Below are positions 45,772 to 55,096 of a stretch of DNA of 64,000 nucleotides, piece by piece. Positions within the stretch are counted from its first letter, which is position 1, and every line of letters starts with the position of its first letter. The DNA comes from Ensifer sp. Root278 (GTDB lineage: Bacteria; Pseudomonadota; Alphaproteobacteria; Rhizobiales; Rhizobiaceae). Position numbers and translations under genes: made by a program. The notes below the pieces were generated by a model, which made no database searches, had not been told where the DNA came from, and was given only the letters and a program-made list of their open reading frames with translations. The stretch is from contig NZ_LMJJ01000014.1 of the NCBI RefSeq assembly GCF_001429285.1, positions 38,237-102,236 on the forward strand, written 5' to 3'.

Positions 45772-47838
45772 TCAGAGCGAAAGATGCAGTTTGCGTTCCT
45801 CGCCGTCCGCCGGAACGGCGCAGCAGATCAGCGCCTCGCCCTCTGCCACCGGGAAGGAGGGCAGCGACGGGTAGGTCACCTTCCCCTCGAGCACCGGCGT
45901 TCTGCAGGAGCCGCAACTGCCGTTGCGGCAACCGAACTCGGGCGTCAGCCCGCGCGCTTCGGCGAGATCGAGGAGGTTGCCGTCGCCCGGCTGCCAACGG
46001 GTCTCCTTGGCGGATCTCGCGAAGACGACGTGCACGGGAGCGCTGGCGGGCGGTGGCATGATCGGCCCAACACCGCCGTCCGGCCGCCGGGTCAGCGACG
46101 AGAGCCCGAAGGCTTCCGCATGGATGCGGGCATCGGCCACATTAAGCCCGCGCAATCCGTCATAGAGCGACTGCGTGAAAGCCGCCGGGCCGCAGAGATA
46201 GAAGTCGTAGTCGTCGAAGGGCAGGGTGGACTTGAGGTGGCTGATATCGATCCGGCCGCCGACGTCATAGTCCTGCCCTTCGGTCGCGGTCTCCGGCTGG
46301 CTGAGCGCGCGTATGAGGCGGATGTTGCCCTCGCCTTCCTCGACCAGAGCGGCAATTTCCCGCTCGAAGGCGCGTTCGTCTCGGGACCGAGCGGCCTGGA
46401 AAAGCCAGGTTGGGCGCGTGCGGCGCTTGCGGCGCCCCTCGTGGACGATGTGCTGCAACATGGCGACCATCGGCGTGATGCCGACGCCGGCGCCGATCAG
46501 CACCGCCGGTCGCCGCTCGGTGCCATCGATCGTGAAGCTGCCGGCCGGCGCGCGCGCCTCGATCCGGTCGCCGGGTTTCAGCCCGTGCAGGTATTGCGAG
46601 ACGGTGCCGTCATTCTTGACACTGATGCGATAGAAGGCGTCGGTCGGGGCGGAAGAGAGCGTGTAGCTTCTGACAAGCGCCTTGCCGTCCGCGTCTATCC
46701 TCACCCGAATCGGCAGGTGCTGGCCGGCCTGGTGAGCCATGAGACCGACGCCATCGTCCGGCGCGAGGTAGAGCGAGCGGATCGTCGTGCTTTCCTCTTC
46801 GACGCGCGCCACGCGGAATGGGCGCCACTCCTCGGCAAGGGCCGCGGCCTGCAGGTGCACCTTCGCCTGTTCCCAGTCACCCGTTGTCAGCAGGCTGGGC
46901 GACCAACCGCCATCCTCGAAGGCCCAGCGGAGCGGCAGGCCGTCCTGGCGATAAACGATCTGTTGGGGACGGAACCGCCACAGGCGTTCTGCGCCTTGAA
47001 AGGCGGCGACTTCGGGCGACGACAGGATGACCTCGGCGCTGCCGGTCATCTGCAGCATGTCGCCGGTCGCAAAGTCGACAAACAGCAGGCCGGCGCGCGG
47101 ATTGACCATGAAGTTGCCGAGCGTGTTGAAGAACAGGTTGCCGGAGAAGTCGGGGATCGTCAGAACGTCATCTTCGCCGAGCTCAACGAAGCCGGCCTTT
47201 CCGCCGCGATGGGAGACATCGACCTGCCGCTCGCCGGTATCGCGGTCGACATAGGAGGCGACGAAGAAGGTGTCGGCATTGGCGATGATCGCCCGGGCGC
47301 GATCGTCGAGGGCCGCGTAACGGATCGGCCGTTCCGATGCCGGCTCATATGGATCGCGGGAAAAGGAGAACTGCCGGAGCTGGATATACTGCGGGCAGTT
47401 GCCGAAGCTCTGACGCACGCGAATGGTGAAACCGTCGTCGCCGTCGCGCAGGATCGCGCCATTGAGCCGGTTCCGGCGCCGGGTTTCGAGCTGGATGCCG
47501 AGCATGCCGATCGAGTGTGCGTCGCCCATGCCGGCATCCGCCGGATCATCTGGATCACGGGGCAGCCGTATGTCGAGGTTCCAGGCGTCGGGCGCCTGCA
47601 TGAAGCCGGGGGCCGCGGCGCGCATCGTCGCCCAGACGTCACCCTGCGCATCGACTGCGCCGAAGACGGCGAAAGGCAGCATCGGGAAAAACTGCTGGTG
47701 CTGCTCGGGCATGAAGCTGCGGACGAAATTGCGCCCCGTCGCATCCATGCGCTCGACGACGCCGAGGCTGCGCTGGATGGCGAGTTCGCCTTCGTGCCAG
47801 GGAGACTCCGGCCGTTTCTGTTGTGCATTGTCCGGCAT
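45772..47838 (-). CDS. Fusion of PNPOx-like, flavin reductase and 2Fe-2S ferredoxin domains
   Basis: The ATG at 47838 gives 688 residues. The N-terminal about 330 residues form a pyridoxamine-phosphate-oxidase-like split-barrel domain (LPFAVFGAVDAQGDVWATMR, then LFFNTLGNFMVNPRAGLLFV). A ferredoxin-NADP-reductase module follows, with the FAD motif RSYTLSSAP and NAD site VLIGAGVGITPMVAML. A plant-type 2Fe-2S domain ends the protein, with CRNGSCGSC and a last cysteine in ICCAVP. It should pass electrons from NAD(P)H through FAD and the cluster to an acceptor. The acceptor is unknown. A GST gene lies just upstream on the same strand. Confidence 0.9.
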   Translation of the reverse strand: MPDNAQQKRPESPWHEGELAIQRSLGVVERMDATGRNFVRSFMPEQHQQFFPMLPFAVFGAVDAQGDVWATMRAAAPGFMQAPDAWNLDIRLPRDPDDPADAGMGDAHSIGMLGIQLETRRRNRLNGAILRDGDDGFTIRVRQSFGNCPQYIQLRQFSFSRDPYEPASERPIRYAALDDRARAIIANADTFFVASYVDRDTGERQVDVSHRGGKAGFVELGEDDVLTIPDFSGNLFFNTLGNFMVNPRAGLLFVDFATGDMLQMTGSAEVILSSPEVAAFQGAERLWRFRPQQIVYRQDGLPLRWAFEDGGWSPSLLTTGDWEQAKVHLQAAALAEEWRPFRVARVEEESTTIRSLYLAPDDGVGLMAHQAGQHLPIRVRIDADGKALVRSYTLSSAPTDAFYRISVKNDGTVSQYLHGLKPGDRIEARAPAGSFTIDGTERRPAVLIGAGVGITPMVAMLQHIVHEGRRKRRTRPTWLFQAARSRDERAFEREIAALVEEGEGNIRLIRALSQPETATEGQDYDVGGRIDISHLKSTLPFDDYDFYLCGPAAFTQSLYDGLRGLNVADARIHAEAFGLSSLTRRPDGGVGPIMPPPASAPVHVVFARSAKETRWQPGDGNLLDLAEARGLTPEFGCRNGSCGSCRTPVLEGKVTYPSLPSFPVAEGEALICCAVPADGEERKLHLSL

Positions 47839-47896
47839 GATCTGAAACCTCGTTGGGGTGAGGCGCGGGGCAGTGTGACCGCCCCGGGCCGGTTCG

Positions 47897-48508
47897 TCAG
47901 GCGGCGAGGCCGACGGCCGTCTTCTCAAAGCCGACGAAGCCGGGCAGACGCTCGATGCGGGCAAGCCAGGCCCGGACTTGCGGGTAGTCGGATAGATCCA
48001 CATTACCCTCGGGTGCGGCGGAAACGTAGCTGTAGAGGGAAACGTCGGCGATGGTCGGCCGGGCGCCGAGCAGGAAGTCGCGGCCGGTCAGTTCCGCATC
48101 GATCTGCGCCAGCACGCGATGGGCCCGGGCGATAGCCTCTTCCGCCCGCAGATTGGCACCGAACACGGTGACGAGCCGGGCAGCCGCCGGACCGAAGGCG
48201 ATGTCGCCGGCAGCAACCGAAAGCCACTTCTGCACCCTGGCGGCCAAAGCCGGATCTTCCGGCAGCCAATCGATGCGGCCGAGCTTCTTGGCGAGATAGA
48301 CGAGGATGGCGTTGGAGTCGGCAACGACGGTGCCGTCGTCATCGAGGACCGGAACCTGGCCGAACGGGTTGAGCTTCAGGAACTCCGGCTCCTTGTGCGC
48401 CCGGGCCTTGAGATCGACGTCGACCAGTTCGTGCGGTACGCCGAGCAGCGACAGGAAGAGCTGAGCCCGGTGCGAATGGCCGGACAGCGGATGGCGATAG
48501 AGTTTCAT
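47897..48508 (-). CDS. Glutathione S-transferase
   Basis: A 203-residue protein starting [20 protein letters not shown], with a thioredoxin-like N-terminal domain containing the glutathione-contact [20 protein letters not shown], and an all-helical C-terminal domain ([20 protein letters not shown]). It lies 58 bases upstream of the reductase fusion, so the two are likely cotranscribed in detoxification of an electrophile. The divergent LysR gene is 146 bases away and probably controls them. The physiological substrate is unknown. Confidence 0.92.
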   Translation of the reverse strand: MKLYRHPLSGHSHRAQLFLSLLGVPHELVDVDLKARAHKEPEFLKLNPFGQVPVLDDDGTVVADSNAILVYLAKKLGRIDWLPEDPALAARVQKWLSVAAGDIAFGPAAARLVTVFGANLRAEEAIARAHRVLAQIDAELTGRDFLLGARPTIADVSLYSYVSAAPEGNVDLSDYPQVRAWLARIERLPGFVGFEKTAVGLAA

Positions 48509-48654
48509 GGGAGATGTCCCTCGAAGAGCATGAGAACCGTCGCGGCCCTCCGACGGTTCGGGATGAACCGCCTTCGAGATCAATCTATGACTTTCCAATT
48601 TTTGGCAGTAGACTGCGGGAACGATAGACTGATTCCCGTTTTTTGGAAGGAAAG

Positions 48655-49548
48655 ATGGATCGCCTCGACGCCATGGGGGTTCTGCTCGCCGTCATCGACA
48701 GCGGCAGCCTGTCGGCTGCCTCACGGCAGCTCAAGATGCCGCTTGCCACAGTCAGCCGAAAGGTCTCGGAGCTCGAGGCGCATCTGGGCGCCCAGCTCAT
48801 CACTCGCACGAACCGCAAGATTCTCTTGACTGAAACCGGCCGCTCCTATGTCGAGGCCGCCAAGGAGATCCTGGCGCGGGTCGAGGAGGCGGAAAGGGTG
48901 GCCGCCGGCGAATACAGCGCGGTCAAGGGCGACCTGACGATCTCTGCCCCGATCGTCTTCGGTCGCCTGCACGTTCTTCCCGTCGTCGTGGACTTCCTGA
49001 AGGCTCATCCTGAGATCGATATGCGGCTGGCGCTGGGTGACCGGTTTGCCAATCTCGTTGACGACCATATCGACTTGGCACTTCGGATCGGCAACCTTCC
49101 CGATAGCAACCTGGTGGCGACCAGGCTCGGCTCAGTCCGCCGCGTGGTCTATGCAAGCCCCGGCTATGTTGCGCAGCACGGCGCCCCCGGGCATCCGAAC
49201 GAACTCGCCGAGCACGACTGCATCACGTTCGAAAACGTCACGGCCGCCCATGTCTGGCGCTTCCTTGACGATGGACGCGAACTGGCGGCGCCGATCCGGT
49301 CGCGGTTGATCGTAAACACGGCGGAATCGGCCGTCGATGCCGCCATCTCCGGCCTTGGCCTGACGCGGGTGCTTTCCTATCAGGTGGCGCGTCCCGTCTC
49401 GGAAGGGTTGCTCGTTCCGTTGCTGGAGGCATTCGAACACCCGCCGCTTCCGGTCCAGCTGGTCTATCTCCCGCAGGGCCTCGTGCCAATGAAGCTCAGG
49501 GCCTTCGTGGATTTTGCGGTGCCGCGGCTGCGCGGCGTCTTGCGCTAA
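48655..49548 (+). CDS. LysR-family transcriptional regulator
   Basis: The ATG at 48655, with GGAAGGAAAG before it, gives 297 residues; a TTG at 48643 is less likely because it overlaps that ribosome site. The N-terminal helix-turn-helix is FAAAS-like ([20 protein letters not shown]), and the C-terminal co-inducer domain begins near [20 protein letters not shown]. It is divergent from the GST-reductase pair and probably regulates it, as is usual for LysR proteins. The inducer is unknown. Confidence 0.92.
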   Translation: MDRLDAMGVLLAVIDSGSLSAASRQLKMPLATVSRKVSELEAHLGAQLITRTNRKILLTETGRSYVEAAKEILARVEEAERVAAGEYSAVKGDLTISAPIVFGRLHVLPVVVDFLKAHPEIDMRLALGDRFANLVDDHIDLALRIGNLPDSNLVATRLGSVRRVVYASPGYVAQHGAPGHPNELAEHDCITFENVTAAHVWRFLDDGRELAAPIRSRLIVNTAESAVDAAISGLGLTRVLSYQVARPVSEGLLVPLLEAFEHPPLPVQLVYLPQGLVPMKLRAFVDFAVPRLRGVLR

Positions 49549-49576
49549 AGCCGATCCATCGCCCCGGTTTCGGCCC

Positions 49577-50380
49577 TCAGTCCGCTTGCGGGCGCTCGCC
49601 GGTGGTCGGCCGGATATGGCGCGCATAGGTTCGCCCGACGCGAATTTCGCTGCCGTCGGAAAGAAGGGCAATGAGGGCTGCGAAGGGGGCCTGCTTCAGC
49701 CCCACGATACAGTCGCGGCGCACGATCGAGCTGCGGTGAAGCCGCAGAAACTCTGCCGGGTCGAGCCGGCGTTCAAGCGAAGCCAGGCTTTCGTGATGCA
49801 GATAGGACCGGCCTTCGATGTGGATGCGGACATAATCGCGCTCCGCCTGGAAACGCACGACCCGGTCGAGCGCGACACGAACGAATTCTCCGCGGGATTT
49901 GATCCAGAGATCGGCCGACTGGGTTTCGTGTTTGCGCAGCGCCTGTCGCAGCGCCCGCACGGTTTCGTTGAGTTCCACCACACGTTCGATGCTCGTTCTT
50001 GCCGCAATCGCCACGCGTGCCCGCTCGATTGCGGTGCGCAGGCGGTTCGCCTCGATCGGCTTGGTGACATAGTCGACGGCAGCCGCCTCGAAGGCGCGAA
50101 GCGCATAGTGATCGAAGGCGGTCACGAAGACGACCGCGGGCGCGTTGCTGCCCACTTGCTCCAGGATGTCGAAGCCGGTGCCGCCAGGCATCTGGATATC
50201 AAGCAGGATCACGTCCGGCTGCAGCTCGGCGATGAGACTGCAGGCCTGCTGGACATTGCCGGCCGTCCCCAAGACCTCGACCCCTGGCATCGCGCCGAGC
50301 AGGCGCAGCAAGCGGCGTCTGGCGAGCGGCTCATCGTCGATGATGAGGATCGAAAGGGAGACTGTCTGGATTTCGTTCAT
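49577..50380 (-). CDS. LytTR-family response regulator
   Basis: A 267-residue protein. The receiver domain has the acidic pocket LIIDDEPLARRR, phosphoacceptor D61 in VILLDIQMPGGTG, and the conserved lysine in VTKPIEANRL. The C-terminal LytTR domain (RVVRFQAERDYVRIHIEGRS and FLRLHRSSIVRRDCI) binds DNA through a beta fold, usually at direct repeats spaced two helix turns apart. It overlaps its kinase gene by four bases. Candidate binding sites lie upstream of the kinase and of the divergent autotransporter gene. Confidence 0.95.
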   Translation of the reverse strand: MNEIQTVSLSILIIDDEPLARRRLLRLLGAMPGVEVLGTAGNVQQACSLIAELQPDVILLDIQMPGGTGFDILEQVGSNAPAVVFVTAFDHYALRAFEAAAVDYVTKPIEANRLRTAIERARVAIAARTSIERVVELNETVRALRQALRKHETQSADLWIKSRGEFVRVALDRVVRFQAERDYVRIHIEGRSYLHHESLASLERRLDPAEFLRLHRSSIVRRDCIVGLKQAPFAALIALLSDGSEIRVGRTYARHIRPTTGERPQAD

Positions 50381-51489
50381 GCAAGCCTCAGGGGCATTGT
50401 GATTGCGGCTCTGAAACGCCTGGGCGTCACGAGCCCGGATACACAGGCCCCGACCCCCGGAAACCGCGCCTGGACGCGATCGGCGACATTCTTGAGGCCG
50501 ATCCCGGTGCCGGAGGACTGGCGCCGCCCACTATTGGTCTCCGCGGCGATATCGTTCTCGACGGCAATCTCAAGCGACTGACCGACCTTGGCGGCGCTGA
50601 TGACGATCTCGACCTGTTCAGGCGAGCGGCCAACGCCGTGTTTGACCGCGTTCTCGATCAGGGGCTGCAGGATCAGGCTTGGCACCAGTGCCTCTTCCAG
50701 GCCGCTGGCAATGTCCATCCTGAGTTTCATCCGGTCGGAATAGCGCTCGCCTTCGATGTGAAGGTAGCCGGCTTGCAAGGCCAGTTCATCCGCCAGCCGC
50801 ACGTCGTGCAAAGGATCGAGCTCCAGGGTCGTACGCAGAAAGTTGGAAAGCGACATCACCATGCGGGTCGCGGCAACGGTCTGCCCTTCCTCTATGAGCC
50901 CGGTGATGGAGTTCAGCGTATTGAACAGGAAATGCGGATTGATCTGGTAGCGCAGCGCGCGCATTTGCGCGGCCAGTGCTTCCTCGCGCGAGATCGCCAG
51001 GCGCCGTTCGCGCTCACGCAGCTCGAAGCTGTAGAGCAGCGCGACGAAGAAGAACGACCACCCGACGAACGTCGCCATGCTGTAGACGAGCGTATAACCG
51101 ATGCTGGTCCAGTCGACCGTGACCGGATCGGCACGCACGATGAGAAGGTAGAGCAGAAAGTCGACGCCGGTGTTGGCAAAGGCGGCCACGAGCGAGGTGG
51201 CGAAGCCGACGACGATCTTGACCGCGATGTGCTGGTGCCGCACGCCAAACATCGCCGCGGCGATGCCATAGGAAAAGGTCATGCCGCAGATCATCAGCAG
51301 CAGTTTTCCCGGCGCCGACATGATCGGATCGATCCCGAGTATGCCCCACAGGATGCTGCTGATGATGAATTCTACGAACCAGTAGAGGAATCCGAGCCAG
51401 AGCGTCGCGCGCCGCACGCTTGCGCTATAGGCGCTTTCGTCCACCGATTTGGTCTCATCCTCTGGTTTCATTCCATTTTTATGGTTCAA
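50377..51489 (-). CDS. LytS-type membrane histidine kinase
   Basis: A 370-residue sensor with four or more membrane helices in its first about 150 residues (LWLGFLYWFVEFIISSILWG and later VGWSFFFVALLYSFELRERE). The HisK family 5 phosphoacceptor is in RYQINPHFLFNTLNSI. The ATP site has LIENAVKHGV and GTGIGLKNV. It is coupled to the LytTR regulator by a four-base overlap. A shortened duplicate of this gene is found about 140 bases upstream. The signal is unknown. Confidence 0.93.
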   Translation of the reverse strand: MNHKNGMKPEDETKSVDESAYSASVRRATLWLGFLYWFVEFIISSILWGILGIDPIMSAPGKLLLMICGMTFSYGIAAAMFGVRHQHIAVKIVVGFATSLVAAFANTGVDFLLYLLIVRADPVTVDWTSIGYTLVYSMATFVGWSFFFVALLYSFELRERERRLAISREEALAAQMRALRYQINPHFLFNTLNSITGLIEEGQTVAATRMVMSLSNFLRTTLELDPLHDVRLADELALQAGYLHIEGERYSDRMKLRMDIASGLEEALVPSLILQPLIENAVKHGVGRSPEQVEIVISAAKVGQSLEIAVENDIAAETNSGRRQSSGTGIGLKNVADRVQARFPGVGACVSGLVTPRRFRAAITMPLRLA

Positions 51490-51500
51490 GCAAGCGCCGA

Positions 51501-51545
51501 TGTCGATTGCCGTTCGTCGGCGAATTCAAGCCGTTTGCAGAAAGC
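51501..51545. promoter_or_regulatory. Candidate LytTR-regulator binding region upstream of the kinase gene
   Basis: CCGTT occurs at 51510-51514 and 51531-51535, exactly 21 bases apart on the same strand, which is the spacing known for LytTR direct repeats. The second half belongs to GCCGTTTGCAGAAAGC (51530-51545), which recurs exactly at 51850 and 51890. The region lies just upstream of the kinase start (minus strand). The whole 45-base stretch is repeated 320 bases away with three differences. Confidence 0.55.
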
Positions 51546-51628
51546 TCAGGTGCCTCGGTCGCGATTCCGCGCCGTTTGTGGAATGCGGTTATCCCAGGCT
51601 TTGCCGGTTTGCCGCTTCGAAGTCGGGA

Positions 51629-51790
51629 TCAGGGGCACACCACCCGCAAGGGCATGATGATCGATGTGCGAAACCGGCGCGGCGTCACCAGACCCGATAT
51701 GAAGGCGCCCATCTTGGAGAGCGTTGCCCGGCGAACGTCCGCGACATACTCTGCTTCATCCGCCGACATCGTGCCATTTGTTCGCGCCAT
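51629..51790 (-). pseudogene. Internally deleted duplicate of the LytS-type kinase gene
   Basis: This 53-residue frame joins the kinase's N-terminal end to its C-terminal end. Bases near 51651-51709 match the end of the intact gene at an offset of 1258, and bases near 51721-51775 match its beginning at an offset of about 319. The difference means that about 939 bases (313 codons) were lost in frame. The residual protein reads MARTNGTMSADEAEYVADVR, then RRATLSKMGAFISGLVTPRR. It lacks membrane helices, the phosphohistidine and the ATP site, so it cannot act as a kinase. Confidence 0.8.
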
Positions 51791-51820
51791 GCAAGGCTTT
51801 ATCCGCGAAGTCGGCACGCT

Positions 51821-51905
51821 TGTCGATTGACGCTCGTCGGCGAAATCAAGCCGTTTGCAGAAAGCCACAGCCCTTCAGCGCTGCAATTTGCCGTTTGCAG
51901 AAAGC
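51821..51905. promoter_or_regulatory. Candidate LytTR-regulator binding region upstream of the autotransporter
   Basis: Two exact copies of GCCGTTTGCAGAAAGC lie at 51850-51865 and 51890-51905, 40 bases apart, which is close to four helix turns. They are 39 to 94 bases before the autotransporter start. The first is part of a 45-base duplicate of the kinase upstream region. Binding by the adjacent LytTR regulator, and so control of the autotransporter, is an inference. Confidence 0.5.
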
Positions 51906-51943
51906 CGAATTCTCCCCCTTCGCGGGCTTGCTATAGCCGGCCC

Positions 51944-54900
51944 ATGACCGCGCTTTCCCGGCGTCACCGTTCGCCTGGGAGTTGTGCGCCCATCGATGCA
52001 AAGGAAAAGGGGCAGACATTGAATATCTGTGCAAAGGCGGACGTTTCGAGAATCAACCTTCTGAGTTCGACAGCGCTAGGCCGCGTCGGTCTCGTCTCGA
52101 TGATGCTGGCGGCTGTGCCGCTCATGCCGTCGCCGGCAAAAGCGGCCGGACTGCTTGTTCCAAACGATGAGACTTGGTCCAGCGATCATACGATCAACGG
52201 CAATCTCGTGATCCGCGGCCGTCCCGCTGGCGCGACCCTGACCATCAACAACGGTGCCGTCGTCAAGAGCCTCAACGGCTACATCGCCGACGGGAGAGGT
52301 AGCGTAGGTACGGTCGTGGTCTCCGGTTCCGGGTCGACCTGGGACATTGTCGATGCCAATCCGAATGGGTACCGCGTGCTCTATGTCGGCGGTTTTGAGG
52401 GTGGCATCTACGGCGGCCGGGGCACTCTGATCGTCGAAAACGGCGGAAAGGTATCGGCCAAGGAGACCCATGTCGGCGCTCTGCAGGAGGGAGACGGAAC
52501 GCTCGTGGTGCGCGGAGCCGGCTCCATGCTCACCACCGACTATCTGGGTGTCGCCGACGGCGCCCTGACGCTCAACACGGCTGCGGTCAGGATCGAGAAC
52601 GGCGGCCTTATCAACTCCAAGACGGCTTACTTCGAAAACGGCACGGTTCTGGTGACCGGTGAAAATTCGCGTTGGATCAACACGGGCGAGCTCACGGTCG
52701 GCGACAGCCTCACGATCGAAAGCGGCGCCGTGGTCTCGACCAACACTGCTGTCCTGCGCGAGGATGAGAGCGTCGACACCATTCAGGTGTATGTCGATGG
52801 CGCCGGCAGCGAGTTCAAGGTCGCCGACAAGCTGACGATCGGCGAAGCCGGACGGGTCAACCTTTCCGTCGCCAACGGCGCCAAGCTTTCGGCCGGCGGC
52901 GGCATCGTGCTTTCCGATATCGGTGGCATAAGCAACGAAGGCATGGGCAACCTGACGATTGGCGGCAAGGTCGACCTGAATAATATCGCCGAGCCACGTG
53001 CTCGGCAGGCGCAGGCGGCAGGCACGGTCGATCCGTCGACGAAGATCGATTTTGGCCCGCGAAAGGGTTACGTCAACTTCAACCACACGAACACCGGCTA
53101 TGAGTTTGCCAACACGCTCGCCGGCAAGGGTACGATCAGCAATTTCTCCGGGGAAACCATCGTCAACGGTGACCTTACGAAATTCAACGGCAAGGTGAAC
53201 GTTTCCGGTGGCAAGCTGGTTCTGAAGAGCAACCTCGACACGATCGATAACGACCCGGATAACGGCCCCCTGGACTACAGCGAGACCCGGTTCGAAGTGA
53301 CCGGTGGCACGCTCATCGTCGATGGTGAGACGGGACGGGTACAGGGCGATCGCTTCTATACCAATGAGGTGAACGTGTTCGGCGAGATGAACCGCATCCG
53401 CGATCCGAGCTCGACCTCTTTCGGTAGGCTCGGCGGCTCCGGCACGGTTGGCGACACGTATATCGACTCCAAGGCGATCATTTCGCCCGGCAACAATTCC
53501 ACCGGCACGCTGACGGTCATGGGCCGACTGGATATGGCGACCGGTTCGATCTACGAGGCGGATGTTGCCGGTGACGGCCGTTCCGACAGGATCGTCGTCA
53601 AGAGCATTGGCACCAACGAAAACTCCGGTATCGCCAAGATCGGCAGCGGCACGAATGTCCAGGTGACCGCCCTCGACCCCAACACGAGCTACAAGACCGG
53701 GCAGACCTATACGATCCTGACAGCCGACCGTGCGATCGAAGGAAAGTTTGCCGAGGCTATCTCGAAATCGGCGTTCCTTGAGGTCTCGCTTGACCAGAAG
53801 GAGAAGCAGGTCGACCTCAAGATCAAGGTCAAGAACGGCGGTACAAAGCCAGGCGAAGAGCCGAAACCCGGCGAAGAACCCAAGCCCGGTGAACCGAAAC
53901 CAGGCGAGCCGAAGCCCACCGAGCCCGGCGTCTTCGAAGGCGAGGCTGCGACCGGCAACCAGCGGCAGACGGCACTTGCGCTCAACACACTTGCCCAGAG
54001 TGGCCCATCGCTCGGGCTCTACAATGCGCTGACCATCCTCGACGGCGACGCGGCACGTCGTGCCTTCGACCAACTGTCCGGCGAAGTCCATGCTTCGGCG
54101 CAGACCGCGCTGATCAACGACAGCAGCCTGCTGCGCAATGCGGTGAACGACCGCATCCGCGACGCCTTCGGTGACGTGGGTGCTGCGAGCGTTCCGGTCC
54201 TTGCCTATGGTCCGGAAGACAAGATCACGACCGGTGCCGTCGCCGCCGTCAACGCCGTTCCCGCCGCGCCGCCGGCGATGGTCGGCTGGGGCCAGGTGTT
54301 CGGCTCGTGGACCAATACCGACGGCAACGGTAACGCCGGCAGCCTCGACCAGTCGACGGGCGGTTTCGTCACTGGCTTCGATGCAGCGGTCTCGGACAAT
54401 GCCTTGATCGGCATCATGGCCGGCTACAGCCGGACGAACTTCGACGTCGACAGCCGTGCCTCCAGCGGTGACAGCGACAACTACCACCTGGGCGTCTATA
54501 GCGGCGGTCGCTGGGGCGATGTCGCGCTCAGGTCCGGCCTCGCCTACACTTGGCATTCGATCAACACGTCGCGCAGCGTTGCCTTCCCCGGCTTCACCGA
54601 TCAGCTGAAGGCCGATTATGACGCCGGGACGTTCCAGGCATTCGGCGAAGTCGGCTACCGCATCGACCTGCCTGATGTGGCGCTCGAGCCCTTTGCGAAC
54701 CTCGCCTATGTCAGCCTGCACACCGACGGCTTCACCGAGCGCGGTGCCGCGGCCGCCCTGTCGAGCAAGAGCAACACGACCGACACGACCTTCACGACGC
54801 TCGGTCTGCGCGCTTCTGCTCCGCTCAGCCTCGGCGCGACAGATACGAAGGTGCGCGGCATGCTCGGCTGGCAGCACGCCTTCGGCGACACGACGCCGTT

Positions 54901-55096
54901 CTCGACCATGGCCTTCGGCACGGGCAGCGCCTTCTCGGTTGCCGGTACGCCGATTGCCGAAGACGCGGCAATCATCGAGGCCGGCATCGATTTCGCGCTG
55001 ACCGGCAATGCCAGCCTTGGCATCACCTACACCGGACAGTTCGGCTCCGGCACGACGCAGAATGCGGTCGATGCCAAGCTTGATGTGCGCTTCTGA
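51944..55096 (+). CDS. Large autotransporter (type Va secretion) with beta-helix passenger
   Basis: The ATG at 51944 gives 1050 residues. An extended signal peptide (LGRVGLVSMMLAAVPLMPSP, AKA) leads to a passenger with repeated V-x-G-x-G-S motifs (VSGSGSTW, VRGAGSML, VDGAGSEF), which suggests a right-handed beta-helix. A proline-rich tandem linker of PGEEPK/PGEPK units lies at about residues 635-661. The C-terminal about 270 residues form the beta-barrel, ending DAKLDVRF with a terminal phenylalanine. It should place the passenger on the cell surface. It overlaps the ialB-like gene by one base. Confidence 0.93.
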   Translation: MTALSRRHRSPGSCAPIDAKEKGQTLNICAKADVSRINLLSSTALGRVGLVSMMLAAVPLMPSPAKAAGLLVPNDETWSSDHTINGNLVIRGRPAGATLTINNGAVVKSLNGYIADGRGSVGTVVVSGSGSTWDIVDANPNGYRVLYVGGFEGGIYGGRGTLIVENGGKVSAKETHVGALQEGDGTLVVRGAGSMLTTDYLGVADGALTLNTAAVRIENGGLINSKTAYFENGTVLVTGENSRWINTGELTVGDSLTIESGAVVSTNTAVLREDESVDTIQVYVDGAGSEFKVADKLTIGEAGRVNLSVANGAKLSAGGGIVLSDIGGISNEGMGNLTIGGKVDLNNIAEPRARQAQAAGTVDPSTKIDFGPRKGYVNFNHTNTGYEFANTLAGKGTISNFSGETIVNGDLTKFNGKVNVSGGKLVLKSNLDTIDNDPDNGPLDYSETRFEVTGGTLIVDGETGRVQGDRFYTNEVNVFGEMNRIRDPSSTSFGRLGGSGTVGDTYIDSKAIISPGNNSTGTLTVMGRLDMATGSIYEADVAGDGRSDRIVVKSIGTNENSGIAKIGSGTNVQVTALDPNTSYKTGQTYTILTADRAIEGKFAEAISKSAFLEVSLDQKEKQVDLKIKVKNGGTKPGEEPKPGEEPKPGEPKPGEPKPTEPGVFEGEAATGNQRQTALALNTLAQSGPSLGLYNALTILDGDAARRAFDQLSGEVHASAQTALINDSSLLRNAVNDRIRDAFGDVGAASVPVLAYGPEDKITTGAVAAVNAVPAAPPAMVGWGQVFGSWTNTDGNGNAGSLDQSTGGFVTGFDAAVSDNALIGIMAGYSRTNFDVDSRASSGDSDNYHLGVYSGGRWGDVALRSGLAYTWHSINTSRSVAFPGFTDQLKADYDAGTFQAFGEVGYRIDLPDVALEPFANLAYVSLHTDGFTERGAAAALSSKSNTTDTTFTTLGLRASAPLSLGATDTKVRGMLGWQHAFGDTTPFSTMAFGTGSAFSVAGTPIAEDAAIIEAGIDFALTGNASLGITYTGQFGSGTTQNAVDAKLDVRF

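Noticed and set aside
45784..48135. A 783-residue open frame on the plus strand
   Set aside because: It is antisense to the PNPOx-reductase-ferredoxin gene, which has clear FAD, NAD and 2Fe-2S motifs.
53846..53925. Tandem DNA repeats that could be taken for a satellite or CRISPR-like array
   Set aside because: They encode the PGEEPK/PGEPK linker of the autotransporter in frame; there are no spacers.
52076..54877. A 933-residue open frame on the minus strand
   Set aside because: It is antisense to the autotransporter, whose signal peptide, passenger repeats and beta-barrel clearly mark the coding strand; high GC keeps the opposite frame open.
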